Source: Tragulus kanchil
Taxonomy: Eukaryota; Chordata; Mammalia; Artiodactyla; Tragulidae
DNA: 64,000 bases
Assembly (NCBI GenBank): GCA_022376925.1
Contig: JAIOJX010000028.1
Location: 72,505,001-72,569,000 of the forward strand
Reading direction: 5' to 3'
The translations under genes were made by a program, and so were the position numbers. The notes below the pieces were generated by a model, which was not told the DNA's origin, did not search any database, and saw only the letters and a program-made list of their open reading frames with translations. Within the stretch, counting starts at the first letter, position 1, and every line of letters starts with the position of its first letter. Shown here piece by piece: positions 1-13,622 of the stretch.

Positions 1-3000
1 AACTTAACATAGTGAAAGCCATATATGAGAAGCCCGCAACGAACATTATCCTCAATGGTGAAAAACTGAAAGCATTCCCTCTAAGATCAGGAACAAGACA
101 AGGGTGTCCACTTTCACCACTCTTATTCAACATAGTCCTGGAAGTTCTAGCAACAGCAATAAGAGAAGAGAAAGAAATCAAAGGAATCCAGTTTGGAAAA
201 GAAGAGGTCAAACTCTCTCTATTTGCAGATGACATGATATTATACATAGAAAATCCCAAAGACACGGTTACAAAACTACTAGAGTTAATCAGCGAATTCA
301 GCAAAGTCGCAGGATACAAAGTCAATACACAGAAATCACTGGCATTCCTATACACAAACAATGAAAAATCAGAAACCGAAATTAAAGAGGGAGTCCCCTT
401 CACCACTTCAACAAAAAGAATCAAATATCTAGGAATAAACCTACCCAAAGAAACAAGAGAACTGTACACAGAAAATTACAAGACACTCATGAGAGACATT
501 AAAGAAGAGTTAAACAGATGGAGAAATATTCCATGTTCCTGGGTCGGAAGAATCAATATTGTGAAAATGACCATACTACCAAATATTATCTACAGACTCA
601 ATGCAATACCTATGCAACTTCCATTGACATTTTTCACAGAACTAGACCAAAGAATAACACACTTCATATGGAAACACAAAAGACCTCGAATAGCCAAAGC
701 AATCCTGAGGAAGAAGAATGGAGCTGGAGAGATCAGCCTCCCCAACTTCAGACTCTACTACAAAGCAACAGTCCTCAAGGCAGTATGGTACTGGCACAAA
801 AACAGAAATATCAACCAATGGAACAAGATCGAGAACCCAGAGATAAACCCACGCACCTATGAGTACCTTATTTTTTACAAAGGAGACAAAAATATCAAAT
901 GGGACAAAGACAGCCTCTTCAACAAATGTTACTGGGAAAATTGGACAGCTACATGCAAAAAAAAATGAAGTTGGAATATACCCTGACACCATGCACAAAG
1001 ATCAACTCAAAATGGATAAAAGACCTAAATGTAAGACCAGAAACCATCAAACTTTTAGAGGAGAATATAGGCAAAACCCTCAAGGACATAAATCAAAGCA
1101 AGATCTTCTCTGACCCACACCTACTAGAATAGCGGAACTAAAAAGAAAAATGAACATGTGGGACCTCATGAAACTTAAAAGCTTTTGTACAGCTAAAGAA
1201 ATTACAAAAAAGCTCAACAGACAGCCCACAGAATGGGAGAAAATCATAGTAAATGAAACAACAGACAAAGAATTAATCTCTAAAATCTACAAGCAACTCA
1301 GACAACTTAGCACTGGAAAAACCAACAACCCAATCAAAAAATGGGAAAAGGACCCAAACAGACACCTCTCCAATGATGACATACAGATGGCCCAAAAGCA
1401 CATGAAACGATGCTCAACTTCACTAATAATTAGAGAAATGCAAATCAAAACTACAATGAGATATCACCTCACACCCGTCAGAATGGCCATCATCCACAAA
1501 TCGACAGACAATAAATGCTGGAGAGGCTGCGGATAAAAGGGAACACTCCTGCATTGCTGGTGGGAGTGTAAATTGATACAGCCTCTATGGAAGACAGTCT
1601 GGAGATTTCTTAAAAAACTAAAAATAGAAGCACCCTGTGACCCAGCAATCCCACTACTAGGCTTATACCCTGATAAAATCAAATCTGAAAGAAGCACCTG
1701 TACCCCGATGTTCATTGCAGCTCTCTATACAATAGCTAGAACATGGAAGGAACCTAGAAGCCCATCGATGAACAAATGGATCCAAAAGCTCTGGTACCTA
1801 TATACAATGGAATACTACACAGCTGTAAAGAGAAATGTAGAAGAATCAACCCTAATGAGGTGGCTGGATCTAGAACGTATCATCAAAAGTGAAATCAGTC
1901 AAAAAGAGAAGGACAAACACAGCATATTAACACATATATATGGAATCTAGTAGGATGGTGATGATGGCACACGCAGTGAAGCAACGGAAAGACAGACATG
2001 GACAGTGGACATATGGACATTGTGGGGAAGGAACAAAGGGTGGGAGGCATAAAGGAAGTAGCATGAAGGCCTGTACTATCATAAGTGAAGAAAATAGCTC
2101 TAGTCATTGCTCTGTGAGAAAAGGCGATCCTTCAGGGGTGCTGTGTGATGGTCGGGAGGGAAGAAATGAACCCTCAAGGACATAAATCAAAGCAAGATCT
2201 TCTCTGACCCACACCTACTAGAATAGCGGAACTAAAAAGAAAAATGAACATGTGGGACCTCATGAAACTTAAAAGCTTTTGTACAGCTAAAGAAATTACA
2301 AAAAAGCTCAACAGACAGCCCACAGAATGGGAGAAAATCATAGTAAATGAAACAACAGACAAAGAATTAATCTCTAAAATCTACAAGCAACTCAGACAAC
2401 TTAGCACTGGAAAAACCAACAACCCAATCAAAAAATGGGAAAAGGACCCAAACAGACACCTCTCCAATGATGACATACAGATGGCCCAAAAGCACATGAA
2501 ACGATGCTCAACTTCACTAATAATTAGAGAAATGCAAATCAAAACTACAATGAGATATCACCTCACACTCGTCAGAATGGCCATCATCCACAAATCGACA
2601 GACAATAAATGCTGGAGAGGCTGCGGATAAAAGGGAACACTCCTGCATTGCTGGTGGGAGTGTAAATTGATACAGCCTCTATGGAAGACAGTCTGGAGAT
2701 TTCTTAAAAAACTAAAAACAGAAGCACCCTGTGACCCAGCAATCCCACTACTAGGCTTATACCCTGATAAAATCAAATCTGAAAGAAGCACCTGTACCCC
2801 GATGTTCATTGCAGCTCTCTATACAATAGCTAGAACATGGAAGGAACCTAGAAGCCCATCGATGAACAAATGGATCCAAAAGCTCTGGTACCTATATACA
2901 ATGGAATACTACACAGCTGTAAAGAGAAATGTAGAAGAATCAACCCTAATGAGGTGGCTGGATCTAGAACGTATCATCAAAAGTGAAATCAGTCAAAAAG

Positions 3001-3364
3001 AGAAGGACAAACACAGCATATTAACACATATATATGGAATCTAGTAGGATGGTGATGATGGCACACGCAGTGAAGCAACGGAAAGACAGACATGGACAGT
3101 GGACATATGGACATTGTGGGGAAGGAACAAAGGGTGGGAGGCATAAAGGAAGTAGCATGAAGGCCTGTACTATCATAAGTGAAGAAAATAGCTCTAGTCA
3201 TTGCTCTGTGAGAAAAGGCGATCCTTCAGGGGTGCTGTGTGATGGTCGGGAGGGGTGGGAAGGGGGGGATATACATATGACTAATCTGGGAACATACATA
3301 TCTGTAAACAACAAAACTCTGTAACAGTTAAAAGCAAAACAAAGGTTTAAAAAAAAAAAAAAAG
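1..3364 (+). mobile_element. L1 LINE, 3' part (ORF2 RT to poly(A)), cut by window start
   Basis: Plus-strand L1. An open segment at 12-968 encodes the reverse-transcriptase half of ORF2, with the [12 protein letters not shown] block and the FADDM catalytic motif (the YxDD box of L1 RT). It continues as broken ORF2 C-terminal segments (1150-1536, 1573-1950), then a 3' UTR and an A-rich tail at about 3346-3364. The frame is interrupted at 969 and at several later points, so the copy is inactive. It contains local duplication D1, so the real element is about 1.1 kb shorter than it appears. The family (ruminant L1) is recognised from the RT and the 3' UTR; the exact subfamily is not assigned. Confidence 0.9.
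1075..3254 (+). repeat. Local tandem duplication D1 (unit 1094 bp)
   Basis: Positions 1075-2160 repeat at 2169-3254 in the same orientation. I see only a couple of differences (for example C at the site near 1478 against T in the second copy, and A/C near 1624/2718). The copies are separated by 8 nt (2161-2168) that match neither side. Lies wholly within an L1. Confidence 0.95.
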
Positions 3365-4247
3365 AAGCATGGGCAGAACACCTGAATAGACATTTTTCCA
3401 AAGAGGCCATACAGATGGACCACAGGCATATGAAAAGATGTTATACTTTGCAAATTTTCAGACATATGTAGATCAAAATCACAAGGAAATATCACCTCAT
3501 ACTTCTCAGAATGGCTAGCATCAAAAAACCCACAAATAACAGATTTTGAAGAGAATGCCAAAAAAAGGAAATCCTAGATATGGGAGATATTAACATCTTA
3601 CTTATACCAATGAACAGAAAATTAATAAGGAAATACAAGGGTTAAATGACACATCAAGCATACTTGATATTTACATATGTGATATATTACACACTTGATA
3701 TTTACAAGACATTCCATCCAAAAGCAGCAGAATACACTCTCTTTGCAAGTACACATAGAACAGTCACCAGGATAGAGTACATCATGATCACAAATCAAGC
3801 CTCAATAACTGTAATACAGGAGAAATCACATCAAGCACATTTTCCGACCACATTATGAGATAAGAAAACAATTACAGGAAGAAAACTGTCAAAAAAAAAA
3901 TGAAGCCGAAACATTATGCTACCACATAACCAAGAGATCACTGAAGAAATCAAAGAAATCATAAATACCTAGAAACAAATATCAATGAAAACAAAATGAC
4001 TGAAAACCTGTGGTGTATATCAAAAGCAATTATAAGTGGAAAATTTATAGCAGTACAGTCTTACCTCAAGAAACAAGAAAAATGTAAAACAACCTAAACT
4101 TACACCTAAAGCAACTAGAAACAAACGAACAAACTAAACCTAAAGCCAGCAAAAGAAAAGGAATCAGAAAGATCAGAGCATAAATAGGTGAAACAGAAAT
4201 GAAGGAAATAAGTTAAACAGGAAGAAGTAGCAAAGGTCAATGCAATT
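3365..4247 (+). mobile_element. Old, decayed L1 fragments
   Basis: About 3365-3560 matches the ORF2 C-terminal region (a KHMKRC-like segment). About 3570-4247 matches the ORF2 endonuclease-to-RT linker, including an FHPKAAEYT-like segment near 3709-3738. Both are full of stops and indels. The order is not collinear, so at least two L1 remnants are joined. The second remnant resumes at 11687 after the younger L1 insertion. Confidence 0.75.
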
Positions 4248-6410
4248 AAAAGATGTTTCACTGAGAGAGGGGGCCAAGACGACAGAGGAATGAGAGGAGG
4301 ATTTCACCAGTTCCAAAATGGAATCACCAGAACTAATCAAGAAATAAAACACCACCAACAAACCAGCCTCTAGGCGACAAAACAAGTCCTCAGGTCTACC
4401 AGGGTCAGAGATTGAGCAGCCAGAACTTTCCAGGAGCTCCAGTACTGGGGTCCATCCCCCAGCTCCCACACCAGGCTGGTGGAGAGAGTGCTGGGAAGTG
4501 TGCGGGGAGGATGAAAAGCAGAGCTCAGCATGAGAATCCCACTGGGACAATAGAGGGATGCCAGGCACCATAAACCCAACAAGGCAGAAGAGAATGGTAG
4601 CTTTATATTTAAATGGCTAAAAGAGAATAACCTACAACCAAGAATTGTTTACCCAGCAAGGATCTCATTCAAAATCGATGGAGAAGTCAAAAGCCTCACA
4701 GACAGGAAAGAGCTAAAAGAATTTTCTACCAGGAAACCAGCCTTACAACAAGTGTTAAAGGGCCTGATATAGCCAATAAATGCAAGAGTAGGAGAACTAC
4801 TACAAATCAAACCCCAAATATCCAAGAAGATGACAACAGGAACATTCGTATCAATAATTACTTTGAATGTAAACAGACTAAATGCTCCAACCAAAAGACA
4901 TAGACTGGCTGAATGGATACAAAAACAAGACACTTACATATGTGCTGTTTACAAGAACCCCCATTTCAGACCTAAGGACACATGTAGACTGAAAGTGAGA
5001 GGATGGAAAAAGACATTCCACGCAAATGGAAATCAAAAGAAAGCTGGAGTAGCAATCCTCCTATCAGACTAAATAGACTTTAAAGTAAAGAAGATTATAA
5101 GAGACAAGGCAGGACACTACATCATGATCAAGGGATCAATCCAAGAGGAAGACATAACAATCATAAATATCTATGCACCCAACACAGGAACACCCCAATA
5201 CATAAGATAAACACCTTCAGACATAAAAGAAGACATCAACACTAACACAATCATAGTAGGAGACTTTAACACTCCTCTCGCACCAATGGACAGGTCATCA
5301 AAACAGAAAATTAAACAGGAAGAAGTAGCAAAGGTCAATGCAATTAAAAGATGTTTCACTGAGAGAGGGGGCCAAGACGACAGAGGAATGAGAGGAGGAT
5401 TTCACCAGTTCCAAAATGGAATCACCAGAACTAATCAAGAAATAAAACACCACCAACAAACCAGCCTCTAGGCGACAAAACAAGTCCTCAGGTCTACCAG
5501 GGTCAGAGATTGAGCAGCCAGAACTTTCCAGGAGCTCCAGTACTGGGGTCCATCCCCCAGCTCCCACACCAGGCTGGTGGAGAGAGTGCTGGGAAGTGTG
5601 CGGGGAGGATGAAAAGCAGAGCTCAGCATGAGAATCCCACTGGGACAATAGAGGGATGCCAGGCACCATAAACCCAACAAGGCAGAAGAGAATGGTAGCT
5701 TTATATTTAAATGGCTAAAAGAGAATAACCTACAACCAAGAATTGTTTACCCAGCAAGGATCTCATTCAAAATCGATGGAGAAGTCAAAAGCCTCACAGA
5801 CAGGAAAGAGCTAAAAGAATTTTCTACCAGGAAACCAGCCTTACAACAAGTGTTAAAGGGCCTGATATAGCCAATAAATGCAAGAGTAGGAGAACTACTA
5901 CAAATCAAACCCCAAATATCCAAGAAGATGACAACAGGAACATTCGTATCAATAATTACTTTGAATGTAAACAGACTAAATGTTCCAACCAAAAGACATA
6001 GACTGGCTGAATGGATACAAAAACAAGACACTTACATATGTGCTGTTTACAAGAACCCCCATTTCAGACCTAAGGACACATGTAGACTGAAAGTGAGAGG
6101 ATGGAAAAAGACATTCCACGCAAATGAAAATCAAAAGAAAGCTGGAGTAGCAATCCTCCTATCAGACTAAATAGACTTTAAAGTAAAGAAGATTATAAGA
6201 GACAAGGCAGGACACTACATAATGATCAAGGGATCAATCCAAGAGGAAGACATAACAATCATAAATATCTATGCACCCAACACAGGAACACCCCAATACA
6301 TAAGATAAACACCTTCAGACATAAAAGAAGACATCAACACTAACACAATCATAGTAGGAGACTTTAACACTCCTCTCGCACCAATGGACAGGTCATCAAA
6401 ACAGAAAATT
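4213..6410 (+). repeat. Local tandem duplication D2 (unit 1098 bp)
   Basis: 4213-5310 repeats at 5311-6408, with very few differences (for example GCTCC/GTTCC and GGAAAT/GAAAAT). The join at 5310/5311 shares TTAA with both parent edges, so it is a clean microhomology junction. It contains an L1 5' UTR fragment and the start of the ORF2 endonuclease. Confidence 0.95.
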
Positions 6411-6842
6411 AATCAAGAAACACAAGTCTTAAATGACACACTCGAAGAGATGGACCTCATGGATGTCTTTAGGACCTAACATCCAAAAGCAGAAGAATAG
6501 ACTTTCTTCTCAAGTGCTCATAGAACATTCTCCAGGATAGACCACATCTTGGGCCACAAATCAAACCACAGTCAATTCAAGAAAACTGAAATTATATCCA
6601 TCTTCTTGGATCACAATGCAATGAGACTAGAGATCAACAGCAGGAAAAAAAAAACAAAAACAAAAAACACAAGCACATGGAGAATAAACAACCCATACCT
6701 AAAAAACAAACTGATTACCAAGCAACTCAAAGGAGAAATTTTAAAAATTCCTAGAAGAAAATGACAATGAAAACACACAGTGCAAAACCTATGGGATAGT
6801 GCAAAAGCAGTTCTAAGAGGGAAATTTATAGCAATACAATTC

Positions 6843-7296
6843 TAGAACCTATCATAAAAAGTGAAGTAAGTCAAAAAGAGAAAGACAAATACAGTATACT
6901 AACACACATATATGGAATCTAGTAGGACGGTCTTGATATCACACACAGGGAACTCATGAAAAAAAAGACAGAGCATAGACATAGGGACATCGTGGCGAAT
7001 AAATAGGGAGGGGGAAGCATGGAGGAAGTAACAAGGAAACCTATAGTGTTATGTGTGGAAAAGATAGCTAGTGTCACAGTGCTAAGGGAATAGGAGTGCT
7101 TACAATGGCTTGGGGCAAAGGTCTGGAGGGGTGGGACGGGGGGATCTGGGTAGGTGGGGACCAGGGATATGCATATGACTGATCTGGGAACATACATGTA
7201 TATGAACAACAAAACTCTGTAAAATCTTTAAAATAAAGAATAAAAAAAAAAAATTAAAAAAAAAATAAATAAAGCAAATAAAAAAAAAAAAAAAAA
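6843..7296 (+). mobile_element. 5'-truncated L1 (3' UTR only) nested in L1
   Basis: A short L1 3' end (ORF2 last codons, 3' UTR, AACAACAAAACTCTGTAAAA end signature, then an A-rich tail about 7235-7296). It splits the host L1 ORF2 between the segment ending ATAGCAATACAATTCT and the segment resuming at AAGAAACAAGG. Confidence 0.8.
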
Positions 7297-7543
7297 GAAA
7301 CAAGGAAAATATCAAACAGACAACCTAACACTACACTTAAAACAACTGGAAAGAAAAGAACAAAAACACCCCAAAGTTAGCAGAAGAAGAGAAATCATAA
7401 ATATCAGAGCAGAAATAAATGAAAAAGAAATGAAAGATACAATAGTAAAGATAAATAAAACACAAAGCTGGTTCCTTGAAAAGATGAGCAAAATTTACAA
7501 ACCTCTGCCCAGACTCATCAAGAAAAAAAGAGAGAAGAACTAG

Positions 7544-8748
7544 ATGAATAAAATCAAAAATGAAAAAGGAGAGATTACAACAGATAATGCAGAAATACAA
7601 AGGATTCTAAGAGACTACTATGTACAACTCTATGGCAACAAACTGGACAACCTGGAAGAAATGGACAGTTTCTTAGAGAAGATTAATCTCCCAAGACTCA
7701 ACCAGGAAGAAATAGAAACTATGAACAACCCCATCACAAGCTCAGAAATCAACTTTGTGATCAAAAATCTACCCAAAAATTAAAGCCCATGGCCAGATGG
7801 TTTCACAAGTGAATTCTACCAAACATTTAAAGAAGACCTAATGCCTGTCCTAAAACTCTTCCAAACAATTGCACAGGAAGGAACACTTCCAATCACATTC
7901 TACATTGTTGCCATCTCCCTCGTACCAAAACCAGGCAAAGACGACACAAAAAATGAAAATTACAGACCAATTTCACTAATGAATTTGTGTGCCAATATCC
8001 TCAACAAAATCCTAGCAAACAGAATTCAACAACACATCAAAAAACTCATACATCATGATCAAGTCGGTTTCATCCCAGGCATGCAAGGATTCTTCAACAT
8101 CCGCAAATCAATCAATGTGATACACCATATCAGCAAATTGAGAGACAAAAATCACATGATCATCTCAATAGATGCAGAAAAAGCCTTTGACAAAGTATGA
8201 CACCATTTATGGTAACAGCTCTTCAAAAAGGGGGCATACAAGGAACCTATCTCAACATAGTGAAAGCCATATATGAGAAGCCCACAGCGAACTGTATCCT
8301 CAATGAGGAAAAACTGAAAGCATTCCCTCTAAGATCAGGAACAAGACAGGGGTGTCCACTTTCACCACTATTATTTAACATAGTCCTGGAAGTTCTAGCA
8401 ACAACAATAAGAGAAGAGAAAGAAATCAAAGGAATCCAGATTGGAAAAGAAGTAAAACTCTCTCTTTTTGCAGACAACATGATAATACACATAGAAAACC
8501 CCAAATACACAATTAGAAAACTACTAGAGATAATCAACAAATTCAGCAGATTCGCAGGATACAAAATCAATACACAGAAATCACTGGCATTCCTATACAT
8601 AAACAATGAAAAATCAGAAAAGGAAATCAAAGAGGCAATCCCCTTCACCACTTCAACCAAAAGAATAAAATACCTAGGAATAAACCTAACCAACGAAACA
8701 AAAGAACTGTACACAGAAAATTACAAGACACTAATGAGAGAAATTTAA
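7544..8748 (+). pseudogene. L1 ORF2 reverse-transcriptase segment, broken
   Basis: Three consecutive open pieces (7544-7783, 7841-8200, 8197-8748) encode the L1 RT domain, including the linker, the [22 protein letters not shown] block (RT motif A, D of IDAEKAF) and [11 protein letters not shown]. Motif B-C reads FADNM instead of FADDM, so one catalytic aspartate is replaced by asparagine. In-frame stops separate the pieces, and the copy cannot make active RT. Confidence 0.85.
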
Positions 8749-10522
8749 GAGGACTTAAACAGATGGAAAGATATTCCATGTTCCTGGGTTGGAAAAATCA
8801 ATATTGTGAAAATGACCATACTACCAAATATCATCTACAGATTCAATGCAATCCCTATCAAACTACCAATGACATTCTTCACAGAACTAGACCAAAGAGT
8901 AACACACTTCATATGGAAACACAAAAGACCTCAAATGGCCAAAGCAATCCTGAGAAAGAAAAGTGGAGCTGGAGAGATTATCCCCCTTAACTTCAGACTC
9001 TACTACAAAGCAACAGTCATCAAGACAGTATGGCACTGGCACAAAAAACAGAAATATCGACCAATGGAACAAGATAGAGAGCCCAGAAAAAAACCCACGC
9101 ACCTATGGGTACCTTATCTTTGACAAAGGAGGTGAAAATCTAAAATGGGACAAACACAGCCTTTTCAACAATGGTGCTGGGAAAATTGGACAGCTACATG
9201 CAAAGAAATGAAGTTGGAACATTCCCGGACACCATACACAAAGATCAACTCAAAATGGATTCAAGACCTAAATGTAAGATCAGAAACTCTAAAACTCTTA
9301 GATGAGAATATAGGCAAAACACTCAAGAACATAAATCAAAGCAAGATCTTCCATGACCTGCCTACCAGAGTAACCCATTAAAGGGGCATACAAGGAACCT
9401 ATCTCAACATAGTGAAAGCCATATGAGAAGCCCACAGCGAACTGTATCCTCAATGAGGAAAAACTGAAAGCATTCCCTCTAAGATCAGGAACAAGACAGG
9501 GGTGTCCACTTTCACCACTATTATTTAACATAGTCCTGGAAGTTCTAGCAACAACAATAAGAGAAGAGAAAGAAATCAAAGGAATCCAGATTGGAAAAGA
9601 AGTAAAACTCTCTCTTTTTGCAGACAACATGATAATACACATAGAAAACCCCAAATACACAATTAGAAAACTACTAGAGATAATCAACAAATTCAGCAGA
9701 TTCGCAGGATACAAAATCAATACACAGAAATCACTGGCATTCCTATACATAAACAATGAAAAATCAGAAAAGGAAATCAAAGAGGCAATCCCCTTCACCA
9801 CTTCAACCAAAAGAATAAAATACCTAGGAATAAACCTAACCAACGAAACAAAAGAACTGTACACAGAAAATTACAAGACACTAATGAGAGAAATTTAAGA
9901 GGACTTAAACAGATGGAAAGATATTCCATGTTCCTGGGTTGGAAAAATCAATATTGTGAAAATGACCATACTACCAAATATCATCTACAGATTCAATGCA
10001 ATCCCTATCAAACTACCAATGACATTCTTCACAGAACTAGACCAAAGAGTAACACACTTCATATGGAAACACAAAAGACCTCAAATGGCCAAAGCAATCC
10101 TGAGAAAGAAAAGTGGAGCTGGAGAGATTATCCCCCTTAACTTCAGACTCTACTACAAAGCAACAGTCATCAAGACAGTATGGCACTGGCACAAAAAACA
10201 GAAATATCGACCAATGGAACAAGATAGAGAGCCCAGAAAAAAACCCACGCACCTATGGGTACCTTATCTTTGACAAAGGAGGTGAAAATCTAAAATGGGA
10301 CAAACACAGCCTTTTCAACAATGGTGCTGGGAAAATTGGACAGCTACATGCAAAGAAATGAAGTTGGAACATTCCCGGACACCATACACAAAGATCAACT
10401 CAAAATGGATTCAAGACCTAAATGTAAGATCAGAAACTCTAAAACTCTTAGATGAGAATATAGGCAAAACACTCAAGAACATAAATCAAAGCAAGATCTT
10501 CCATGACCTGCCTACCAGAGTA
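8231..10522 (+). repeat. Local tandem duplication D3 (unit about 1150 bp)
   Basis: 8231-9372 repeats at 9380-10522. The copies look almost identical apart from loss of one AT in an ATATAT run near 9421. About 7 nt of filler (9373-9379) sits at the join. The unit covers L1 RT through the ORF2 C-terminal region. Confidence 0.95.
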
Positions 10523-11051
10523 GCAGAACTAAAACCAAAAATGAACATGTGAGATCTAATAAAACTTAACAGCTTTTGTACAGCAAAAGAAACAACAAAA
10601 CAGGTGATCAGACAGCCCACAGAATGGGAGAAAATCATAGCAAATGAAACAACAGACAAAGTTAATCTCCGAAATCTACAAGCAACTCAGACAACTCAGC
10701 ATTGGAAAAATGAACAACCCAATCAAACAATGAGGAAAAGATCTAGTGAGAAAAGAATAGTGAGACTCCTAAAAAACTAAAATAGATGCACCATATAACC
10801 CAGCAATCTCACTCTTAGGCCTATATGATGAAATCAAAATTAAAAGGGCCACCTGTACCCCAACGTTCACTGCAGCACTCTATACAACAGGTAGAACACA
10901 GAAGCAACCTAGACATCCATCGACGAATGAATGGATAAAAAAGCTCTGGTACATATATACAATGGAGTACTTGTCAGTTGTAAAAAGAAATGCAGATGAA
11001 TCAGCCCTAATGAGGTGGGTGGATCTTGAACCTATTATAAAAAGTGAAGTA

Positions 11052-11304
11052 GAGCTTCCCTGGTGGTCCAGTGAGTAAGGACACTGCCTTGCAGTGCAAG
11101 GGGCACCGGTTCAATCCCTGGCCTGGGAGGATCCCACGTGCCGCGGAGCGGCTGGACCGATGTGCCCAATTACCAAGTTGGAGCTCTGGAGTGCATGCGC
11201 CCAGAGCCGGTGCTCTGCATTGACAGAGGCCACTGCGATGGGAGGCCCACACAGGCCAAAGAACAAAGAAAATAGATAAATGAAAGACCAATAGAAGTAG
11301 CCAA
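11052..11304 (+). mobile_element. CHR-type tRNA-derived SINE
   Basis: It begins GAGCTTCCCTGGTGGTCCAG, then has A/B-box-like tRNA promoter segments (CAGTGCAAGGGGC, GGTTCAATCCC) and a GATCCCACGTGCCGCGGAGC body. It is flanked by a perfect 13-bp target-site duplication AAAAAGTGAAGTA (11039-11051 and 11305-11317) inside the L1 3' region. Confidence 0.9.
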
Positions 11305-11686
11305 AAAAAGTGAAGTAAGTCAAAAAAGAGAAAGACAAGTACAATATATTAACAAATATATGAGGAATCTAGTAAGAAGGTAATGGCAACACACGCAGTG
11401 AAGCAATGAAAAAACAGACATAGAGAACAGACATATGGACACTGTGTGGAATGAATGGCAGGTGGAAGGCGTAACATGGAAACCTGTACTATCATATGTG
11501 AAAAAGCTATGGTCATTGCACTGTGAGAATAGGAGATCCTGCAGGGGCGGGGTGGGACGTCCTGGAGGAGTGGGGTGATAGGGACTGGGAGGTGTGAGGG
11601 GGCCAGGGATATGCATATGATTGAGCTGGGAACATATATGTCTGTGAACAACAAAACTCTGTAAAAATTTTTAAAAATTTTTTAAA

Positions 11687-13622
11687 AAAGATGGTTTTTT
11701 GAGAAGATAAAGAAAAGTGATAAAACCTTAGCCAAACTAGTCAAGAAGAAAAAGAAGAGGACTCAAATTAATAAAATTAGTATGGAAAAGGTAAAGGTTA
11801 CAACTGACACAGCAGAAATAAAGAGGATCACAAGAGAATACTACAAGTAATTATATACTGATAAAAGGCACAAACTGGAAGAAATGGACAGATTCTTAGA
11901 AAGCTGCAAACTTTCAACACTGAACCAGGAAGAAACAAAGTATGAAGGGACCTATCACAAGTAATGAGATTGAAACTGTGATTTAAAATTTTCCAACAAA
12001 CAAAAGTTCAGGACCAAATGGCTGCACAGGCATACTCTATTAAATATTTAGAGGGGAGCTAACATCTGTTGTTCTCAACTTTTCAAAAAGCTGTAGAGTG
12101 AGGAAAACTCCCAAGATCTTTCTATGAGGCTACAATCACCCTGATATCAAAACCAGAAAAGATAATCATAAAAAAAAGAAAGAAAATTATTGGCCCATAT
12201 CACATTATCACCAATGAACGTAGATATTAAAATCCTCAACAAAATACTAGCAAACAGAATCCAACAACACAGCAAATGGATTGTATACCATGATCGACAA
12301 CCATTTATGACACAAAATCCCCACAAAATGGGCAAAGAGGAACCTACCTCAACATAATGAAAGCCATATACAGCAAACCCACAGCAAACATCATTCTCAA
12401 TGGTGAAAATCTGAAAGCAATTCCTCTAAGACCAGGAAAAAGACAAGAATGTCCACTCTTGTCATATTTCTGCACATCCAAGCCATGGTTATTAGAGAAG
12501 AAAAAGAAATAAAACAAATCTAAACTGAAAGAGGTAAAATTGTCAGTTTGCAGATAACATGATATTCTACATAAAAAATCCTAAGATGCCACCAGAAAAC
12601 TACTAGTACATATCAATGACTTTGGTAAAGTAATATAATACAGAATTATGGACAGAAATCTCCTGCATTCCTACCACTAATAGCAAAAGATCAGAAAGAG
12701 AAATTAAGGAAACAATCCCATTTACCACTGCAGCAAAAAGAATAAAATCCATGGGAATAAACGTACCTAAAGAGGTAAAAGACCTATACTCAGAACACTG
12801 CAATATGTTGATGAAAGAAAACAAAGGCAACACAAACAGATGGAGACATGGACCATGCTCTTGGATCAGAAGAATCAATATTACAAAAAATGACTATACT
12901 ACCCAAAGCAATTTACAGAGTCAATGCAATACCTGTCAATTTACCAATGAAATTTTTTAAAAAATTAGAACATAAATAGTTTAATCTGTATAGAAATACA
13001 AAAGACCTCTAATAGGCAAAGCACTCTTGAGGAAGAAAAATGGAGCTGGAGGAATGAGGCTCCCTAACTTCAGACTATGCTACAGAGCTACAGTAATCAA
13101 GACAGTATGGCACTGACACAAAAACAGAAATATAGTTCAGTGAAACAGGATAAAAAGCCCAGAGATAAAATTCATACACCTATAGTCACCTTATCTTTGA
13201 CAAAGGAGGCAACGATATACAGAGACAAGATAGTCTCTTCAGTAAGTACTATCATAAAAACTGATCAGCTACATGTAACAGAACGAAATTAAAACACTCC
13301 CTCATACCAACTATAAGAATAAATTTTAAAATGGATTAAAGAGCTAAATCTAAGACCAAATTATAGGCAAAACACTCTCTGACATACATTGCAACAAAAT
13401 CTTTCTTGCCTTTACCTTCTAGTCATGAAAATAAAAAAATAAACAAATGGGACCTAATTATACTTAAAAGCTTTTGCACAGCAAAGGAAATGACAAGCAG
13501 GACAAAAAGACAACCCTCAAAACAGGAGAAAATATCTGCAAACAAGGCAACCAACAAGGCATTAATCTCTAAAATAAACACCTCATATAGTTCATTATCA
13601 AAAACAACTCAAACAACCAATT
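11687..13622 (+). mobile_element. Old L1 ORF2, resumed after younger insertion, heavily decayed
   Basis: Continues the older L1 interrupted at 4247. Recognisable blocks are the linker (FEKI-like), the RT region (12350-12960, including CAGATAACATGATATTCTACAT, the decayed FADDM site) and the ORF2 C-terminal part (13020-13600). Many frameshifts and stops. It ends abruptly at the BovB fragment near 13622. Confidence 0.8.

Larger units (their letters stand above)
4267..11686 (+). mobile_element. L1 LINE inserted in older L1; 5' UTR present, ORF1 deleted, ORF2 broken
   Basis: It starts with the ruminant L1 5' UTR (GGGGGCCAAGACG-type start, also seen at 45339). Near 4590 it passes directly into the ORF1/ORF2 intergenic region and then the ORF2 endonuclease start (4830-5072, TLNVNRLNAPTKRHRL). 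RT follows at 7544-8748, the ORF2 tail at 8760-11050, and the 3' UTR and A/T-rich tail at 11318-11686. ORF1 is missing. A target-site duplication AAAAGATG (4248-4255 and 11687-11694) and resumption of the older L1 after it support one insertion. It is interrupted by another L1 3' end (6843-7296), a CHR SINE, and duplications D2 and D3. Not coding-competent. Confidence 0.8.

Noticed and set aside
642..998. Minus-strand 118-codon frame and similar frames opposite L1 ORF2
   Set aside because: Antisense shadow of L1 ORF2; the plus strand carries the RT motifs.
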